Source: Gremmenia infestans
Lineage: Eukaryota > Ascomycota > Leotiomycetes > Helotiales > Hamatocanthoscyphaceae
Direction: 5' to 3'
Length of the DNA stretch: 64,000 nucleotides
Assembly: GCA_032629725.1 (NCBI GenBank)
Contig: JAFEVB010000015.1
Location: forward strand, 2,108,001 to 2,172,000
Shown here: positions 43,520-56,435 of the stretch, piece after piece
Position numbering within the stretch: the stretch's first letter is position 1
Layout of the letters: the number at the start of each line of letters is the position of its first letter
Program-made: the position numbers and the translations under genes
The notes under the pieces: model-generated
Seen by the model: the letters and a program-made list of their open reading frames with translations, nothing else
What the model was told of the DNA's origin: nothing
Databases searched by the model: none

Positions 43520-46500
43520 ATGTCGGTCGTCGGTATGTATTCCTGCTGATGCTAATACACGCATGTAATACCCAACGTACACGTACTGACAACGTGACAA
43601 GGCATTACTCCCTTCGGGGCAAACGACCACTCTGCGGTGCTTCTTGGTTCGGGTCGTCCAGGGCAGGGGCAGCAAAGCGTGCGTTCTGAAGATGGCATCT
43701 CGACTGATTCCACAGCCGCTCCTTCGATGGAGGAAATGAAGACCGGTGCTGAACAAGACTACGCCCACGAGAAGATGGCCGAGGGTCAAGATCAGGCCCC
43801 GTTGTCTCGTACGGCTACCCAAGCACAACGTGATCGAGACGAACAGGACGAACGCGATCGAAACGTACACGCACTTGCCAGACGGTATACCACCAGGTCC
43901 ACCCACTCCGCCGCTGAGGGGAACCCATTCGAAGCCGACGAGGACTCTCCTCTCAATCCAAACTCACCCAAGTTCTCCTCCAGGGCCTTTGCCAAGTCTT
44001 TGTTGAACCTAGAGGCACGCGATCCGGAGAAGTGGAAGCAACGCACTGCCGGCTTTTCTTTCAAGGATCTTGATGTCTACGGTTTCGGATCTGCCACCGA
44101 CTACCAGAAGACTGTGGTATGTTGATTGTCTGGCAAAAGTGGGGTCGAGGATACATGCTTACTTTGGACAGGGCAACGTTCTTTTGGAGAGCATTGGAGC
44201 TGCCAAAGCACTTGTTACGGGTGACAAGGGTCAGAGGATCAACATCCTTCAAAATTTGGAAGGTCTTGTTCACAATGGTGAGATGTTGGTTGTCTTGGGC
44301 CCCCCTGGGAGGTGAGTCTACCCACATCATCAATACCATGTTTTAAAAAGACTGACAGCTGTATAGTGGTTGCTCGACTTTCCTGAAAACTATTGCTGGG
44401 GAGACCCACGGCTTCTACGTTGAAGAAGGATCTAAAGTCAACTACCAGGGAATTTCGCCCAAACGGATGCACAATGACTTTAGGGGCGAAGCCATCTACA
44501 CCGCCGAGGTCGATGTGCATTTCCCCATGCTTACTGTCGGCCAAACCCTTGACTTCGCCGCCTCAGCAAGGGCTCCCCGCTATATTCCAGGAGGCGCCAA
44601 TCGTACGGAGTTTTCCAGGTTGATTCGCGACGTCATAATGGCGGTATTTGGTATCAGCCACACAGTCAATACTCGCGTCGGAAACGATTTCGTACGAGGT
44701 GTCAGTGGAGGTGAGAGGAAACGAGTCAGTATCGCCGAGGCCGCCCTTGGTGGTGCTCCTTTGCAATGCTGGGATAACAGTACTCGAGGACTTGACAGTG
44801 CAAATGCTATTGAGTTCTGTAAGACTTTGAGACAATCAACTGAATTGTCGAGCACCACGGCCGTCGTTGCTATCTATCAAGCCCCGCAATCTGCATACGA
44901 CGTAAGAATTCCCAAAGAATAGGTTGGGCGTATTGCTAACGGATACTTACAGCTGTTCGACAAGGTCCTTCTTCTCTATGAAGGCCGTCAAATTTACTTT
45001 GGAAGAGCTGGTGACGCGTTGGGATATTTCCAAAACCTCGGCTTCGATTGTCCGGAAAGTCAGACTGTAGCTGATTATCTTACATCCATGACCAGTCCCC
45101 AAGAACGTACCATTCGCCCAGGATTTGAGAACCGGGTTCCTCGCACTTCTGAAGATTTTGCCCGAGTATGGAAGGAAAGTCCGGAGCGAACGAAGCTTCT
45201 AGCTGATATTGATGCATACAACAATGAGTTTCAAATCGATGGAGAACACTTGACAGAATTCCAGGAATCTAGGCGAGCACAACAGGCTAAGCACCAGCGA
45301 ATCACGAGTCCCTATACACTGTCGTACATGGGGCAGGTCAGGCTATGTCTCCGTCGTGGCTTCTGGAGACTCAGGGGTGACCCCACTTTGACATTGACTC
45401 AGCTTTTCGGCAACTTCATAATGTCTCTCATTCTCAGCAGTATTTTTTACAATATGAAGCCCACCACAGACAGTTTTTTCTCGCGAAGCGCTGTTTTGTT
45501 CTTTGCTATTCTGGTAAACGCTTTTGGTAGCGCCTTGGAAGTAAGTGGTTATTTTCTTTTTTGGACGAGGATCAACTGACCATCGATAGATTCTTACTCT
45601 TTATGCCCAACGTCCTATCGTCGAGAAACACTCCCGCTATGCCTTCTACCATCCTTCGTGTGAGGCACTGGCTTCTATGATTACGGATTTGCCTTATAAA
45701 TTTACGAACGCCTTCACTTTCAACATAACGCTTTACTTCATGACAAATCTTAACAGACACCCGGGAAATTTCTTTTATTTCGTGCTCATCTCTTTCATGA
45801 TGACGCTCGTCATGTCTATGCTGTTCAGAACCATCGCTTCCATGAGTAGAACTCTGTCACAGGCAATGGCACCCGCGGCCGTCTTGATTCTTGGCATCGT
45901 TATCTACACGGGATTTGCTCTGCCGGTACCGTACATGCGCGGATGGGCGAGATGGATGAACTACGTTGATCCCGTTGCCTACGGCTTCGAAAGTCTAATG
46001 ATTAACGAATTTGCCGGAAGAGAATTCTTGTGTTCCGCATTTGTACCGTCAGGCCCTGGATATGCGAATTCGTCTCCAACGGAACAAGTCTGCTCTGCTG
46101 TGGGCGCAACGGCTGGATCCAGCACCGTAGATGGCAGTACCTATATCATTTCTGCATACCAGTACATGCCACATCACAAATGGAGGTAATTTACCCTCGT
46201 GCCCGTATTTTGGAACTACAGCTAACTCTATTCAGGAACTTTGGAATTCTCGCGACATTCCTCGTTGGTCTTATGACGACGTATTTGATCGCCGCAGAAT
46301 ATGTGACCGCAAAGAAGTCCAAGGGAGAAGTTCTAGTTTTCCGAAGAGGTCATGTCCCAGCTGTACTCAAGGAATCTGGATCCGATGTCGAATCTGGTGT
46401 ACCAACTGGTTCAAAGCCCAGCACAGCGACAAGTGAGGATGGCGACAATCTGGCTATGATCGAGAAGCAGACCGCCATCTTCCACTGGGAGGATGTCTGT

Positions 46501-48599
46501 TACGATGTCAAAATCAAGTCCGAAACCCGACGTATCTTGGACCACGTTGATGGGTGGGTAAAGCCGGGTACTCTGACAGCACTCATGGGTGTATCTGGGG
46601 CTGGAAAAACGACTCTGCTTGATGTGCTGGCGACGCGAACGACTATGGGTGTCATAACAGGCAACATGTTTGTCGATGGCCGTGAACGTGATGCTTCTTT
46701 CCAGCGCAAAACCGGCTATGTTCAACAGCAAGATCTCCATTTGTCTACATCTACTGTTCGTGAGGCACTGAACTTCAGCGCTCTTCTTCGACAACCTGCC
46801 TCGATCCCACGCAAAGAGAAGCTCGAGTATGTCAACGAGGTCATTAAGTTGTTAGATATGTCTGACTATGCCGATGCTGTTGTTGGTGTTCCTGGAGAAG
46901 GCATGTTATCATTCGTAAAACCGAAGAAAGTCCTCCCACTAACCATTTGTTAGGTCTGAATGTTGAGCAACGCAAACGTTTGACCATTGGTGTTGAGTTG
47001 GCTGCTAAACCTGCCTTGCTCCTGTTTTTGGATGAGCCTACCTCTGGCTTGGACAGTCAAACATCTTGGGCAATTTGTGATCTGATGGAAAAGTTGACCA
47101 AGAATGGTCAAGCTATTCTCTGCACTGCATGTTCCTCTACCCTTTTACCTTGCTCCATCTAACGAGTGAACAGATTCATCAACCGTCTGCTATGCTGTTC
47201 CAACGTTTCAACCGCCTACTTTTCCTTGCCAAGGGCGGCAGGACTGTTTATTTCGGCGAAGTCGGCAAGAACTCCTCGATCCTCAGGAACTACCTCGAAG
47301 CCAATGGAGCAAATCCTTGCCCGGCAGACGCAAACCCGGCCGAGTGGATGTTGGAAGTCATCGGAGCTGCTCCAGGAACCGCGACGGAGATCGATTGGCC
47401 AGCAGTTTGGAGAGCCAGCCCTGAGTACCAGGCAACCCATAGAGAACTCGAGCGTCTAAAGGAAACCCGTCCTCACGAGACTGAAGCCACTTCATCGCCA
47501 CACGACAAGTCCCTCTACAACGAATTTGCCGCTTCGACCATGATCCAGCTAAAGGAGGTTCTCAACCGTGTTTTCCAACAGTATTGGCGTACTCCATCTT
47601 ATATTTATTCCAAAGTCGCGCTCTGCGTAGCCTCGGTACGTTGCAAATGTCGAATTTTATCTGGCTATTTACTAACACCCATAGGCTCTGTTTATTGGAT
47701 TTTCCTTTTTCAACGCCGGCACCAGTCAACAAGAGATGCAAAATCAAATGTTCTCGGTTTTCATGCTCTTCACCATCTTCGGTCAACTCGTCCAACAAAT
47801 CATGCCCCATTTCGTCACCCAACGTTCTCTGTATGAAGTACGTGAGCGACCATCAAAAACTTACTCCTGGTTTACTTTCATGGTCTCCAATATCGTTGTC
47901 GAGATCCCTTGGAATAGTCTCATGGCCGTTCTTATCTTCTTTTGCTGGTATTATCCCATTGGTCTGGTTAAAAATGCGACACCACACCATGAAGTTACTG
48001 AACGTGGCGGTTTGATGTTCTTGTTTATCTGGCAATTCCTCTTGTTCACCTCGACCTTTACAAACATGGTCATCGCTGCCATTGAAACCGCCGAGACGGG
48101 TGGTAACATTGCCAACTTGACATTCACGCTCACTCTCCTTTTCTGTGGTGTTCTCGCGTCACCCAAGGTCTTCCCTGGCTTCTGGATTTTCATGTACCGC
48201 GTCTCGCCATTCACATACTTCGTCGACGGCATGCTGTCAGTCGGAATCGCTAACAATGAGGTTGTATGTGCCAAGAACGAGCTTCTTACCTTCGAACCTC
48301 CCTCTGGCATGAACTGTAGCAGCTACATGACTCCTTACCTCAACTCCACCAAGGGCCAGATGAGTCAAGTCATAAACCCAGGCGCAACATCAGCTTGCAA
48401 GTTTTGCGCATTGGGCTCGACCAATGATTACCTGGCTGAACTCGGCCTCGACTACAATCTCCGATGGCGTAACTTTGGTATCATCTGGGCGTACATTGCG
48501 TTCAATGCCTGCATGGCTGTTTTCCTTTACTGGCTTTTCCGTGTGCCCAAGAAGTCGAAGGCGAAGAAGGAGAAGAAGGCGATTTCGGAGAAGGCTTGA
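43520..48599 (+). CDS. PDR-type (ABCG) full-size ABC multidrug transporter
   Basis: Ten exons: 43520-43532, 43602-44116, 44172-44311, 44367-44901, 44953-45540, 45590-46185, 46236-46900, 46954-47126, 47174-47635 and 47685-48599, giving 1533 aa with the reverse order (NBD-TMD)2 typical of PDR pumps. NBD1 has the PDR-type Walker A GPPGSGCST formed across a splice, signature VSGGERKR and WDNSTRGLDSANA. NBD2 has GVSGAGKTT, the LNVEQRKRLTIGVEL signature and LLLFLDEPTSGLDSQ. Each TMD has six segments; extracellular Cys-rich loops follow (CSAFVPSGPGY, MNCSSYMTPYL). Two introns (46901-46953 and 47127-47173) begin with GCATGT, not GT. The protein should export lipophilic toxicants from the plasma membrane. 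A CA-rich 3' flank follows the stop. Confidence 0.96.
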
Positions 48600-49465
48600 T
48601 TGGTTGATTGATTTAATGCCCCACATGCACATGCACACACATACTCTCACACACTTGCTCAGATATACACACATACATACTATATTGACACACTATATAT
48701 AGACGCACCGCATTTCCTTTAGAATGTTATCATTGTTTTAATTTAGAAGGGAGCTTGACTGGAGATATAGGATAGATAGATAGACAGTCGAAAAACACTC
48801 GAAAAATAATTAATTTGTACAATTCCGAGTCTCACAGATCTGTTTTGACCTTGGAGATGGAACTCACTGGTGATATGTATACTAGCCCTCTTTTCCTTTT
48901 TGTTGCATTATAGGTAGGTATCTAAAGATCTCATTCATCTCATATCAACCAACTTCCAGGCCTACTCTACATGGCTTTCTTTCCAATCAAATGGCTACGC
49001 ATTACGGATCTAAAATGAGACGAATCTATTTTATTCTATTCTATTTATAATTCCTTGAAACGGAGGCGGGGAATTCGATTGCAGCGAATGAAGGCGGGTG
49101 TTGCAGGTGACTTGGGCGCTTAGCAGGTCTGTGGTTTTCATTCATTGCATCGCGTTGGTCTGTGACTTGGCGCTGTGTCACTTTCATCTTGACGGTCTGG
49201 CTGGGTTAGCTGGGGTTCACAGTAGGTGTTTGAGAAGATAAAGAGGGCTGTAATATGTAAGTAAATAAAGACTGTATATCCTCACGATTGTCCTTTCGTC
49301 TCTCTTGCCGGTTTCTCTATTTTCATTCTATTTCGAGTTTCTTTTGTTCTATCTATTCTCCTTCCTCTTCTTCCTTACCTTCACTGCACTTCACTTCATC
49401 CTACAGTATCTATTTCTACCACCACCCGTCTTTTCATTTCAATCCCCTCCACTCACGATCCATCG
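48600..49465. other. Intergenic; CA-rich 3' flank and pyrimidine-rich leader
   Basis: 48623-48682 is CA/TA-rich (ACACAC and ATACATAC words) and probably forms the PDR 3' UTR. 49285-49465 is a long CT-rich stretch before the subtilisin start, as in many fungal promoters. Confidence 0.6.
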
Positions 49466-51424
49466 ATGTTTTTCTCCTCCTCAAAAGTTATATTTTCCCT
49501 CCTTTCTTTCCTTGCTGCATGTTTCGCCCTCGTTCACTCTACTCCGATTGCCAGTTTGCACTCGCGACAAATCGATAGCAATGGCACTAGATTCGGAGCT
49601 GGAATCGAAGGTGGGGTTGGAGTAAGAGTCCCGTTTATTTCCAATATCCAAGCTAGTGATGTTATTCCGAATAAATACATTGTCGTGTATAAGAACAACG
49701 CTACGGACGCAGCGGTCCAGACTCACCAAGCATCCATCCTGTCCGCGCTGCGGAAACGCAGGCTTTCAGCGCGCGGTGGAGGTGGAGGTGTAGGTGGGAG
49801 GACGTTGGCGGGAGGGATGGATGTGTTTGCAATGGGGGGGTGGAGGGGCATGGCGCTGGAGGCTGAGGATGATATGATGAAGGAGATTGCGAATACGGAT
49901 ATGGTCAGTTGGTTGCACCGTTGAACAAGGGGGGTGGAGAAGACACACCTCGCTCATCATTCTTTCAGATGAATGATGATTCTGGTTCTGACTCACTCTG
50001 ACTCTTGCTGATTATATTCGGGCACAGGTGTCGTATATCGAGGCCGATACAATCGTCAGGACGATTTCTTTCATCCAACAAGCTACTGCCCCAGCGGGGT
50101 TGAATCGTCTGTCGCACTCGGCTGTGGGGAGTACCAGCTATGTCTTCGACGATTCGGCTGGGGCTGGGGTTACGGCGTATGTGCTCGATACTGGGATTCG
50201 GATATCGCATAGTGTGAGCCTGGATGATACTCCTAGTCAAGCTTCCTGGTCTGATTACTTTGTGTTGCGTTATGTAGGAATTCGGAGGCCGAGCTACCTT
50301 TGCAGCGAACTTTGTAAACACAGTTGTAAGTACTTAAATTATGCTATGCATATCCCGAGCCAGCGGAAACTCATGAACAGATTCTCATACTAATCCCCGC
50401 TCCCTATCTAGGATACCGATGAAAACGGACACGGAAGCCATGTAGCTGGCACCATCGGCGGAGCTACATTCGGAGTATCCAAATCCATCAATCTCGTAGC
50501 CGTGAAGGTTCTCGATGCCGATGGAGCAGGAAGTAATTCTGGTGTTATTTCAGGACTTAACTTCGGTTCGTTGATCCAATCCATCCTACCCAGTCCCCTT
50601 TAATTCCAGTCTCTATGTATACATATATAAACATACGTATTCCATCCTATCATTCTAATTACGAATAGTGGCTCAAAACGTAACAGCGAGCGGTCTAGCC
50701 GGCAAAGCAGTCATGAACATGTCGATCGGAGGATCAAAATCCACAGCGCTCAACTCAGCTATTGCAGCTTTGGTCAAAGCGGGCGTGATAGTCGTCGTAG
50801 CTGCTGGGAATGAAAATGTAAGTTAAGACTGTCATCGAGATGGCACTTACTCCGTACTCGTTGCCCTAATTATATCCCTATCTCCAGGATGAACCAACAA
50901 CAAAGAAAGTAACTTGACTGATGTGTGTTCAATTCAACAGCAAGATGCATCAGACACCTCTCCCGCCTCAGCCCCTTCCGCAATCACAGTCGGAGCCATC
51001 GATGCCAATGACACCAAAGCAACATTTTCGAATTTCGGGCCTGCAGTGGATCTGTTTGCTCCAGGTGTGAATGTTCTGAGCGTGGGTATTCAAAGCGATA
51101 CCTCCACTGCAACATTAAGCGGTACGAGTATGGGTAAGTGCAGTCTGCCATTTTCGCCCTCCTCTCCTCCATACTTCCCTTCTGCTCCCCCCCCATTCCC
51201 AAAATACATACCCTACACACAATACACAATACTAACCCTCCACAGCATCACCCCACATAACTGGCCTCGCAGCCTACTTAATGTCCCTCGAAAACCTAAC
51301 CACCGTATCCGACGTCACAGCTCGGATCCTAACGCTGGCCCGCTCGACGGGTGCAGTGGTCACGGGTGCTGGTGCTGGGACGGGCACGACCACGTTGATT
51401 GGGAATAATGGGAGTGGGCGATAA
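49466..51424 (+). CDS. Secreted subtilisin-like serine protease (S8A, proteinase K type)
   Basis: Seven exons: 49466-49903, 50028-50213, 50278-50325, 50412-50565, 50669-50817, 50941-51133 and 51246-51424, giving 448 aa. A signal peptide (VIFSLLSFLAACFALVHS) is followed by an inhibitor I9 propeptide (NKYIVVYKNNATDAAVQTHQASI) that contains a Gly-rich insert. The catalytic domain carries the complete triad: Asp200 in AYVLDTGI, His231 in DENGHGSHVAGT and Ser388 in LSGTSMASPH, with the oxyanion Asn in VAAGNEN. The last intron separates Met from AlaSerPro directly after the catalytic Ser. It is about the usual size for fungal proteinase K/alkaline proteases. It should be autoprocessed and released to digest extracellular protein. 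No C-terminal GPI signal is seen; the tail is Gly/Thr-rich. Confidence 0.95.
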
Positions 51425-52341
51425 CTAGACCAAGCCAGCCTTATGGCGCTTTATCTACTTGGAGCTTGTTAATTAAAACCTCTATACATATAATTACAAT
51501 ACACATACTAATAAATATAAACACACAGACATTTACGAGACCCCCAAGTAGCGTGACATTGGGTGCAAATCATACATACGTACGTATTATACGCGCTTTA
51601 AAACCATGGATGAGATTTTCACACACCAGCTTTCTAGATGCGCAGCCTTGTCTGTTTCTGGAAAACATAACACGTTTCCTTCGAGGAGCTCCCTTACATT
51701 TGCATCTTGCATTCAAGATTAGAAAGCAAACATTAAAAACTATCATTAGAGCGTCATGGAGCCTGAATAAGCGAATAAAGAAACTCTCTTCCAGTCGCTT
51801 TTTTGGGTTATAAGGCATGTACTATTTGATATTAATAAGATTTTTTCGTGGTTTGCAAGTTCGGGTATTATGATAATGCTAATGATAATGGAACAGAGGG
51901 TTGGATTTAAAAGTAGGTAGTTTGTTATTCAAGTCGCACGCAAGTAAGTGCAGTCCCTGTCAGATCTTCGCGTACTGTACTAGTCTTCGCTTCCCCTATA
52001 TTCACCTACCACGTTTCCTCTACGGTTGATTGGTACTGGAATGGAATATAGGGGATTGTTAGTTAGAGACCTGTAAATGAAGAGCCAGGGGGGGATTATT
52101 GGGTTGAATTGCATGGTCTTGAAAATGGCCGAATCATAGCTTGCTTATCCCATTCCATTATTCTAGGAACTCACCGCGAGCTAGCTTTTATATTCATATC
52201 TATTCCTACATACGATACGCCACCCATGCAAGACCCCATTATTCATTTTCCCGTTCCCTGGAACGCCATCCATTTCAGTCCCCCAAACTCCACGCCAAAA
52301 AGTTTAAGATCCCCTAGACGCAAGTGAGGTCGAATCCTCAC
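51425..52341. other. Intergenic between convergent subtilisin and ARP8
   Basis: 3' flanks of two convergent genes. GTACTGTAC lies at 51972-51980. A tRNA T-arm-like string at 52324-52342 was examined and rejected as a tRNA gene. The ORF at 51466-51813 lacks support. Confidence 0.55.
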
Positions 52342-54699
52342 TTAATAATTCCATAACACCTTGTGATACAACACCCTACTCCCCAACCTCTCATACTCCA
52401 GCTTCCCAATCCAACTCTCGTGCGTCTTCAGCCGCCCAAAAATGCTCGCCCCCTTCCACGTAACAACCTGCCCATCCATCTCCCTCGGACTCGTGCCAAC
52501 GAGTATCTTCTCGCCTAGATCAGGACGCTTCTTCCTTAGTTTATCTTCGAGAAAGGCGCCAAGACCAGGCGTTTTGGCTCCGCCACCGATAACCATAATG
52601 CCGCCGAAGAAATCGCGTGCTTTTTTGTCTTCGCCTCGAGAGGCGTTGGAGATGCTGGTAATAATTGCTGTGTCGAGGGGTACGACAGGTAAGACGGATT
52701 CGCGCTCGATGGCGAGGTCTTCTTGTGTGCGTGCGTACTGGTCGACGAACATGCCTGCTGGGGGAACAGGTGTGCCGCCATTGTGAGAGCCGTTGGGGCC
52801 TGGGGAGCCGCTGTTGCCATTGGCGCCGAAAAGGAAGGGCGCGGCGGGGATGGGGGTATTGGCTCCTTCTGGGGCGGGGGAGCCTGCTGCTGATGTTACG
52901 CCATTTGCTTCGCTGTCCATGCGGGAGAGGAAATTAAGGGGGTTTGGCTTTTCTTTTGATGGCGTTGCGAATTCGGTGTTGCCGTTTCCATTCGTCGTGA
53001 AGATATTTGCTGTTGTGGCCAGTGAGGGTTTAATACTCGTCAGTATGGCTAGCTGGGCAGCGGAGGTGGGATCATCAGGTACATCGGTCTCGTATGCGTT
53101 GTAAGATCGCTTGATCAGATCTCGACGACCTTTTAGCTTTTCGCTATTGGAGAATATCGACGGGTCGAAGAAGCCCATTGGGGCTAGGATCACTTCATCA
53201 TAAGTCTTGAATTGATATTTTCGAGTTGCTTGACTTGGTGCGCGTAGATGGAAGTTGTAAAGTTGTGGCGAGATTTCCGATTGGTTCATTGTGCAAAAGT
53301 TCATTTTGAGTTCCTCAGCAAGAAGGAAATCATACCGCCGCATAAGGTTGATATCCTGGTAAGGGAAGTGATCATATAGCATCATCTTGATGAAAGTCTC
53401 CGTGACATCAAAACCACCATACTTGAGGTTGATGCGAGAGTCCTCGACACACATACCATCTTCCACGCAGCAAATGGAGGTCTTCTGAGCTCCAATGTCA
53501 ACCACACACGTGCTACTGTAACCCGCTCCATATGTCGCAGCTAGACTTTCTTGTATAAAGGACACCTGTTTGAACTCAATCTCCTTGATACCGAATTCAA
53601 GCAGCCGCTGGACGTATATTTTGTCGTACAGGTCAGGGATGACAAATACACAATTGTACTGATCCCACTCGTTGCGATTCTTCAAGCCTAGTTCGTTTTG
53701 CATAGCATACTCAACAATGCTCTCCAGATCATCAAACAATGCCTCTTGACTTGTGTAATCTGCTTCGTGGAGCCATCCATGCCGAATCGGCCAGGAAAGC
53801 GCAAATTTAGGATCTGAGTCCTCCGGTATCCGCAGAGCCGGCGTACCAGCAAAAAAAGAAGCCCGCGACTTGAGATCAGCGGTTGTGATATCCGTCCACT
53901 CAATGCGAATCGGATCGTTGTGTTCGGGGATCTTTTCTGGAACCGTTCGCCGGTTGTAATTAACCACCAGTTCCTTGGAATTTGGCAGAACCTTCCGCTT
54001 GTTTGCTCGCATATCTGTCTTGAGTTCATTCGACATCTTGACAAACTTCTTCGAAAATTCCTCTCCAAATTGTTCTTCGGGACTTTCATCCGCATCCTCA
54101 CGTATGGGAATGGGTTTCGTACTCTCCGACTCTGTAGATTTCGCTGTGATGGCAATTGCCATTGGTACAGTTTTAGGCAGAGCATCATTGGCAAAGCCTA
54201 TCCGGAGATTCTGACTTCCAATATGAATGCAAATGATCTTGGAGGGATCAAGCCCATCATTTACTTCATCCTCATCCTCTAGGTCCCCTTCGGCATTGGT
54301 AATAATCGGAACATCAGTCTCGCCGGTTCGCGCAAGTGCTCGATCGCGGTCTTTGGCATTTCGAATCATTTTATCTCGGTTGGCCTCATTCTGGAGGCGC
54401 ATGGGGAGGATCTGGTCATCTCGCTTCATATACTCTCTGTCGAACCATCAGCTCTGAAGTCAAACGCTTTGCGCGTAAAACGAAGTGAAAACAACGTGAT
54501 AGAGGGAGGCCATCTGCATTTATGACCCATGGGATGACTAGACATGAACATCTAGGATTCCCAACAGCGATACGTACGTGTAGTAGTTCTTTTGGTTGAC
54601 CATGGGCACATCCGGCCAGCTGGATTGCTTCATGCCATTGTCGGTTCGTTCAAGGCCCTCCTCCCGCAGAAGTGCCTTGCCAGATTTCTTGCCTACCAT
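52342..54699 (-). CDS. ARP8: Actin-related protein Arp8, INO80 chromatin-remodelling subunit
   Basis: Exons 54699-54578 and 54436-52342 (intron 141 nt, GTACGT...CGACAG) give 738 aa. The first exon supplies the conserved N-terminus MVGKKSGKALLREEGLER and VPMVNQKNYYTEYMKRDDQ. The actin fold is interrupted by typical Arp8 inserts. Recognisable blocks are IICIHIGSQNLRIGFA (phosphate-1 loop), CVVDIGAQKTSICCVEDG (phosphate-2 loop), the VIGGGAKTPGLGAFLEDKL adenosine region and WKGASIFGRL near the C-terminus. A disordered Gly/Asn/Pro-rich insert (about residues 510-590) carries SPGPNGSHNGG. Arp8 with Arp4 and actin forms the HSA module of INO80 that senses linker DNA. Reading through 695 codons in one exon leaves little doubt about the frame. 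Confidence 0.95.
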
Positions 54700-56435
54700 A
54701 TTGGAGGTTGCGCGTGGCTATTCCTTCAATACTGGCTGGGTGGAGGAGTTGTTGCAGCGGGCGCGATGCGACTTTCAAATTCCCAAGGCGCGGCACGTTA
54801 GAACTTCGGATAACCAGTATCCATATCGTTAATCACGTGTATATTTCACGTGATCTTATATTGCTGCCTCAGAGTCTAGGCCAGAGATTCGCCTGCGGGG
54901 GATCTACGCAATTCGAGATACGTATGCGTACTCGGTCTCGTGCTCGTAACTTGGTTTCATTAGATGTTTGCGGCAACATAGGGTGACCCTCTCGAGTGAC
55001 TTGGTCGACAACTTCATACCTAAGGTTTACCTCGGGCAGTATTCTGAGAAAGGAGTTACCTTGCGTGCGTATCTCCGTACCTATCTTACTAACCTAAGTT
55101 CGAATAGGTAAGCTATTCGTAACACGAGGTACCTACAGACATCTCGGATTGATGCGAAGCATCTGCTTAGCTTTAAGGCTATTTATGTTACACAGCGGCT
55201 TAAATTCCCTTATTCAATGCGATTTGCATAACTTTGCATAAAGATGAACGGGACAGCCAATAGCAGGCATTGCAGTACGACGTTTGGGTAGACCGACAAA
55301 CATAGGTGCAAGATGGGTAGGTATGACTGTTAGATACCGTATCGGTTTAATCAAACCACCGAAAGGGAAGGTACTCGTATACTCGTAGATGTCTAGCTAA
55401 ATGTACTCGTACATTCTTACTATAAAGCTCTTCATTGGAGGGAAGTTGGGAAAATGTGTAGGATGGTGGAGGAGACGGAGGTTGTAAATGCCCGTCTGAT
55501 ATATAATGTATCCTCCTACTGTATGTCACTGTCAGAAATAATGATACCGGTGACAAGGTGTATCATGATGACACTGTATGACTCGATTAGGCATACGATG
55601 CGAGATAGCCAATCAGATCATCTGATCTCAATCCGAGGCAACACTAGCAAAGTGATGTAATTCCTACCAGTTTTTATTTGTACTGTAATAGAGGTCTAGA
55701 TCCAAAACATGTTACAGGAAACAATGCACAAATCAAAAGTTCCCTATTACGGCAGGATCCATCGACCGAAACGGAGAGTCGGCGTTTGGGGTGCATACGC
55801 GAGTGAGTAAGCGCAGCGTAAGTGCAAGTGAGAGAGCTAAAGTACAGTACTAAGCAGCGGGAAGATCAAACCGGTCCAGTCTTCTTCTTACCTCTTACCT
55901 CCGAGAGAGCGAGAAGACAGGGCACCGCACCACCGCATCCACGATGAGAGGAAGGGCAAAGCTAGGCTGAGGGCGCACTTGGCGTATTGACTGTCATTTC
56001 ATCGCATTTCTAACATAAAAGACTCGCGGGACAGTGTCCATCCGTACCCTTGTACAAGCAACAGCTTTTGTCCTACCGTTACTCTACTCCATTTTCCATT
56101 CTACAAATATTTACTTTCTTATCTACCCTACCCTACCTTACTACCAGTACTATCATTTTGTCTGGTTTCTTTGTCCTTTGCTCAAAATCAATACTTCTAC
56201 ACTGGACATAACCTCCTCTCCCTTACCAACAATTTCCCTTTTTACCATAATTTCGTCCTGCAGTCTTGCATCCTGAAGGCAAAGTTTCGTCAACGGGCGT
56301 GGCGTGGACAGAAGGTTGCCACCCAGCTCTGTGTTTTGTTTCTCACCTGCACCCAGTCAGACGTACAGTACCCCGCCTGCGCTGACCCTCGACTGTTCCG
56401 AATAACCTCCCACCACCACCACCCCAGCCGCCTAA
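54700..56435. promoter_or_regulatory. Divergent spacer and pyrimidine-rich leader of the ABCB gene
   Basis: 1.7 kb upstream of both ARP8 and the ABCB transporter. It holds CTCCGTAC (55073-55080) and GTACAGTAC (55842-55850 and 56363-56371). From about 56040 to 56430 the DNA is strongly CT/CA-rich and ends in CCACCACCACCACCCC just before the start codon, typical of a long fungal 5' leader. No gene is supported. Confidence 0.5.

Noticed and set aside
46901..46953. Alternative GT donor (GTTATC at 46905) in place of the GC donor
   Set aside because: Using it shifts the frame and destroys the conserved GEGLNVEQRKR sequence, whereas the GC donor keeps it.
52300..52345. tRNA-Leu-like 3' half (ACGCAAGTGAGGTCGAATCCTCAC)
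   Set aside because: A T-arm-like stem-loop is present, but the 3' strand that would follow has no matching 5' acceptor strand within 60-110 nt upstream, and no anticodon arm folds. It lies in the ARP8 3' flank. I treat it as chance similarity.
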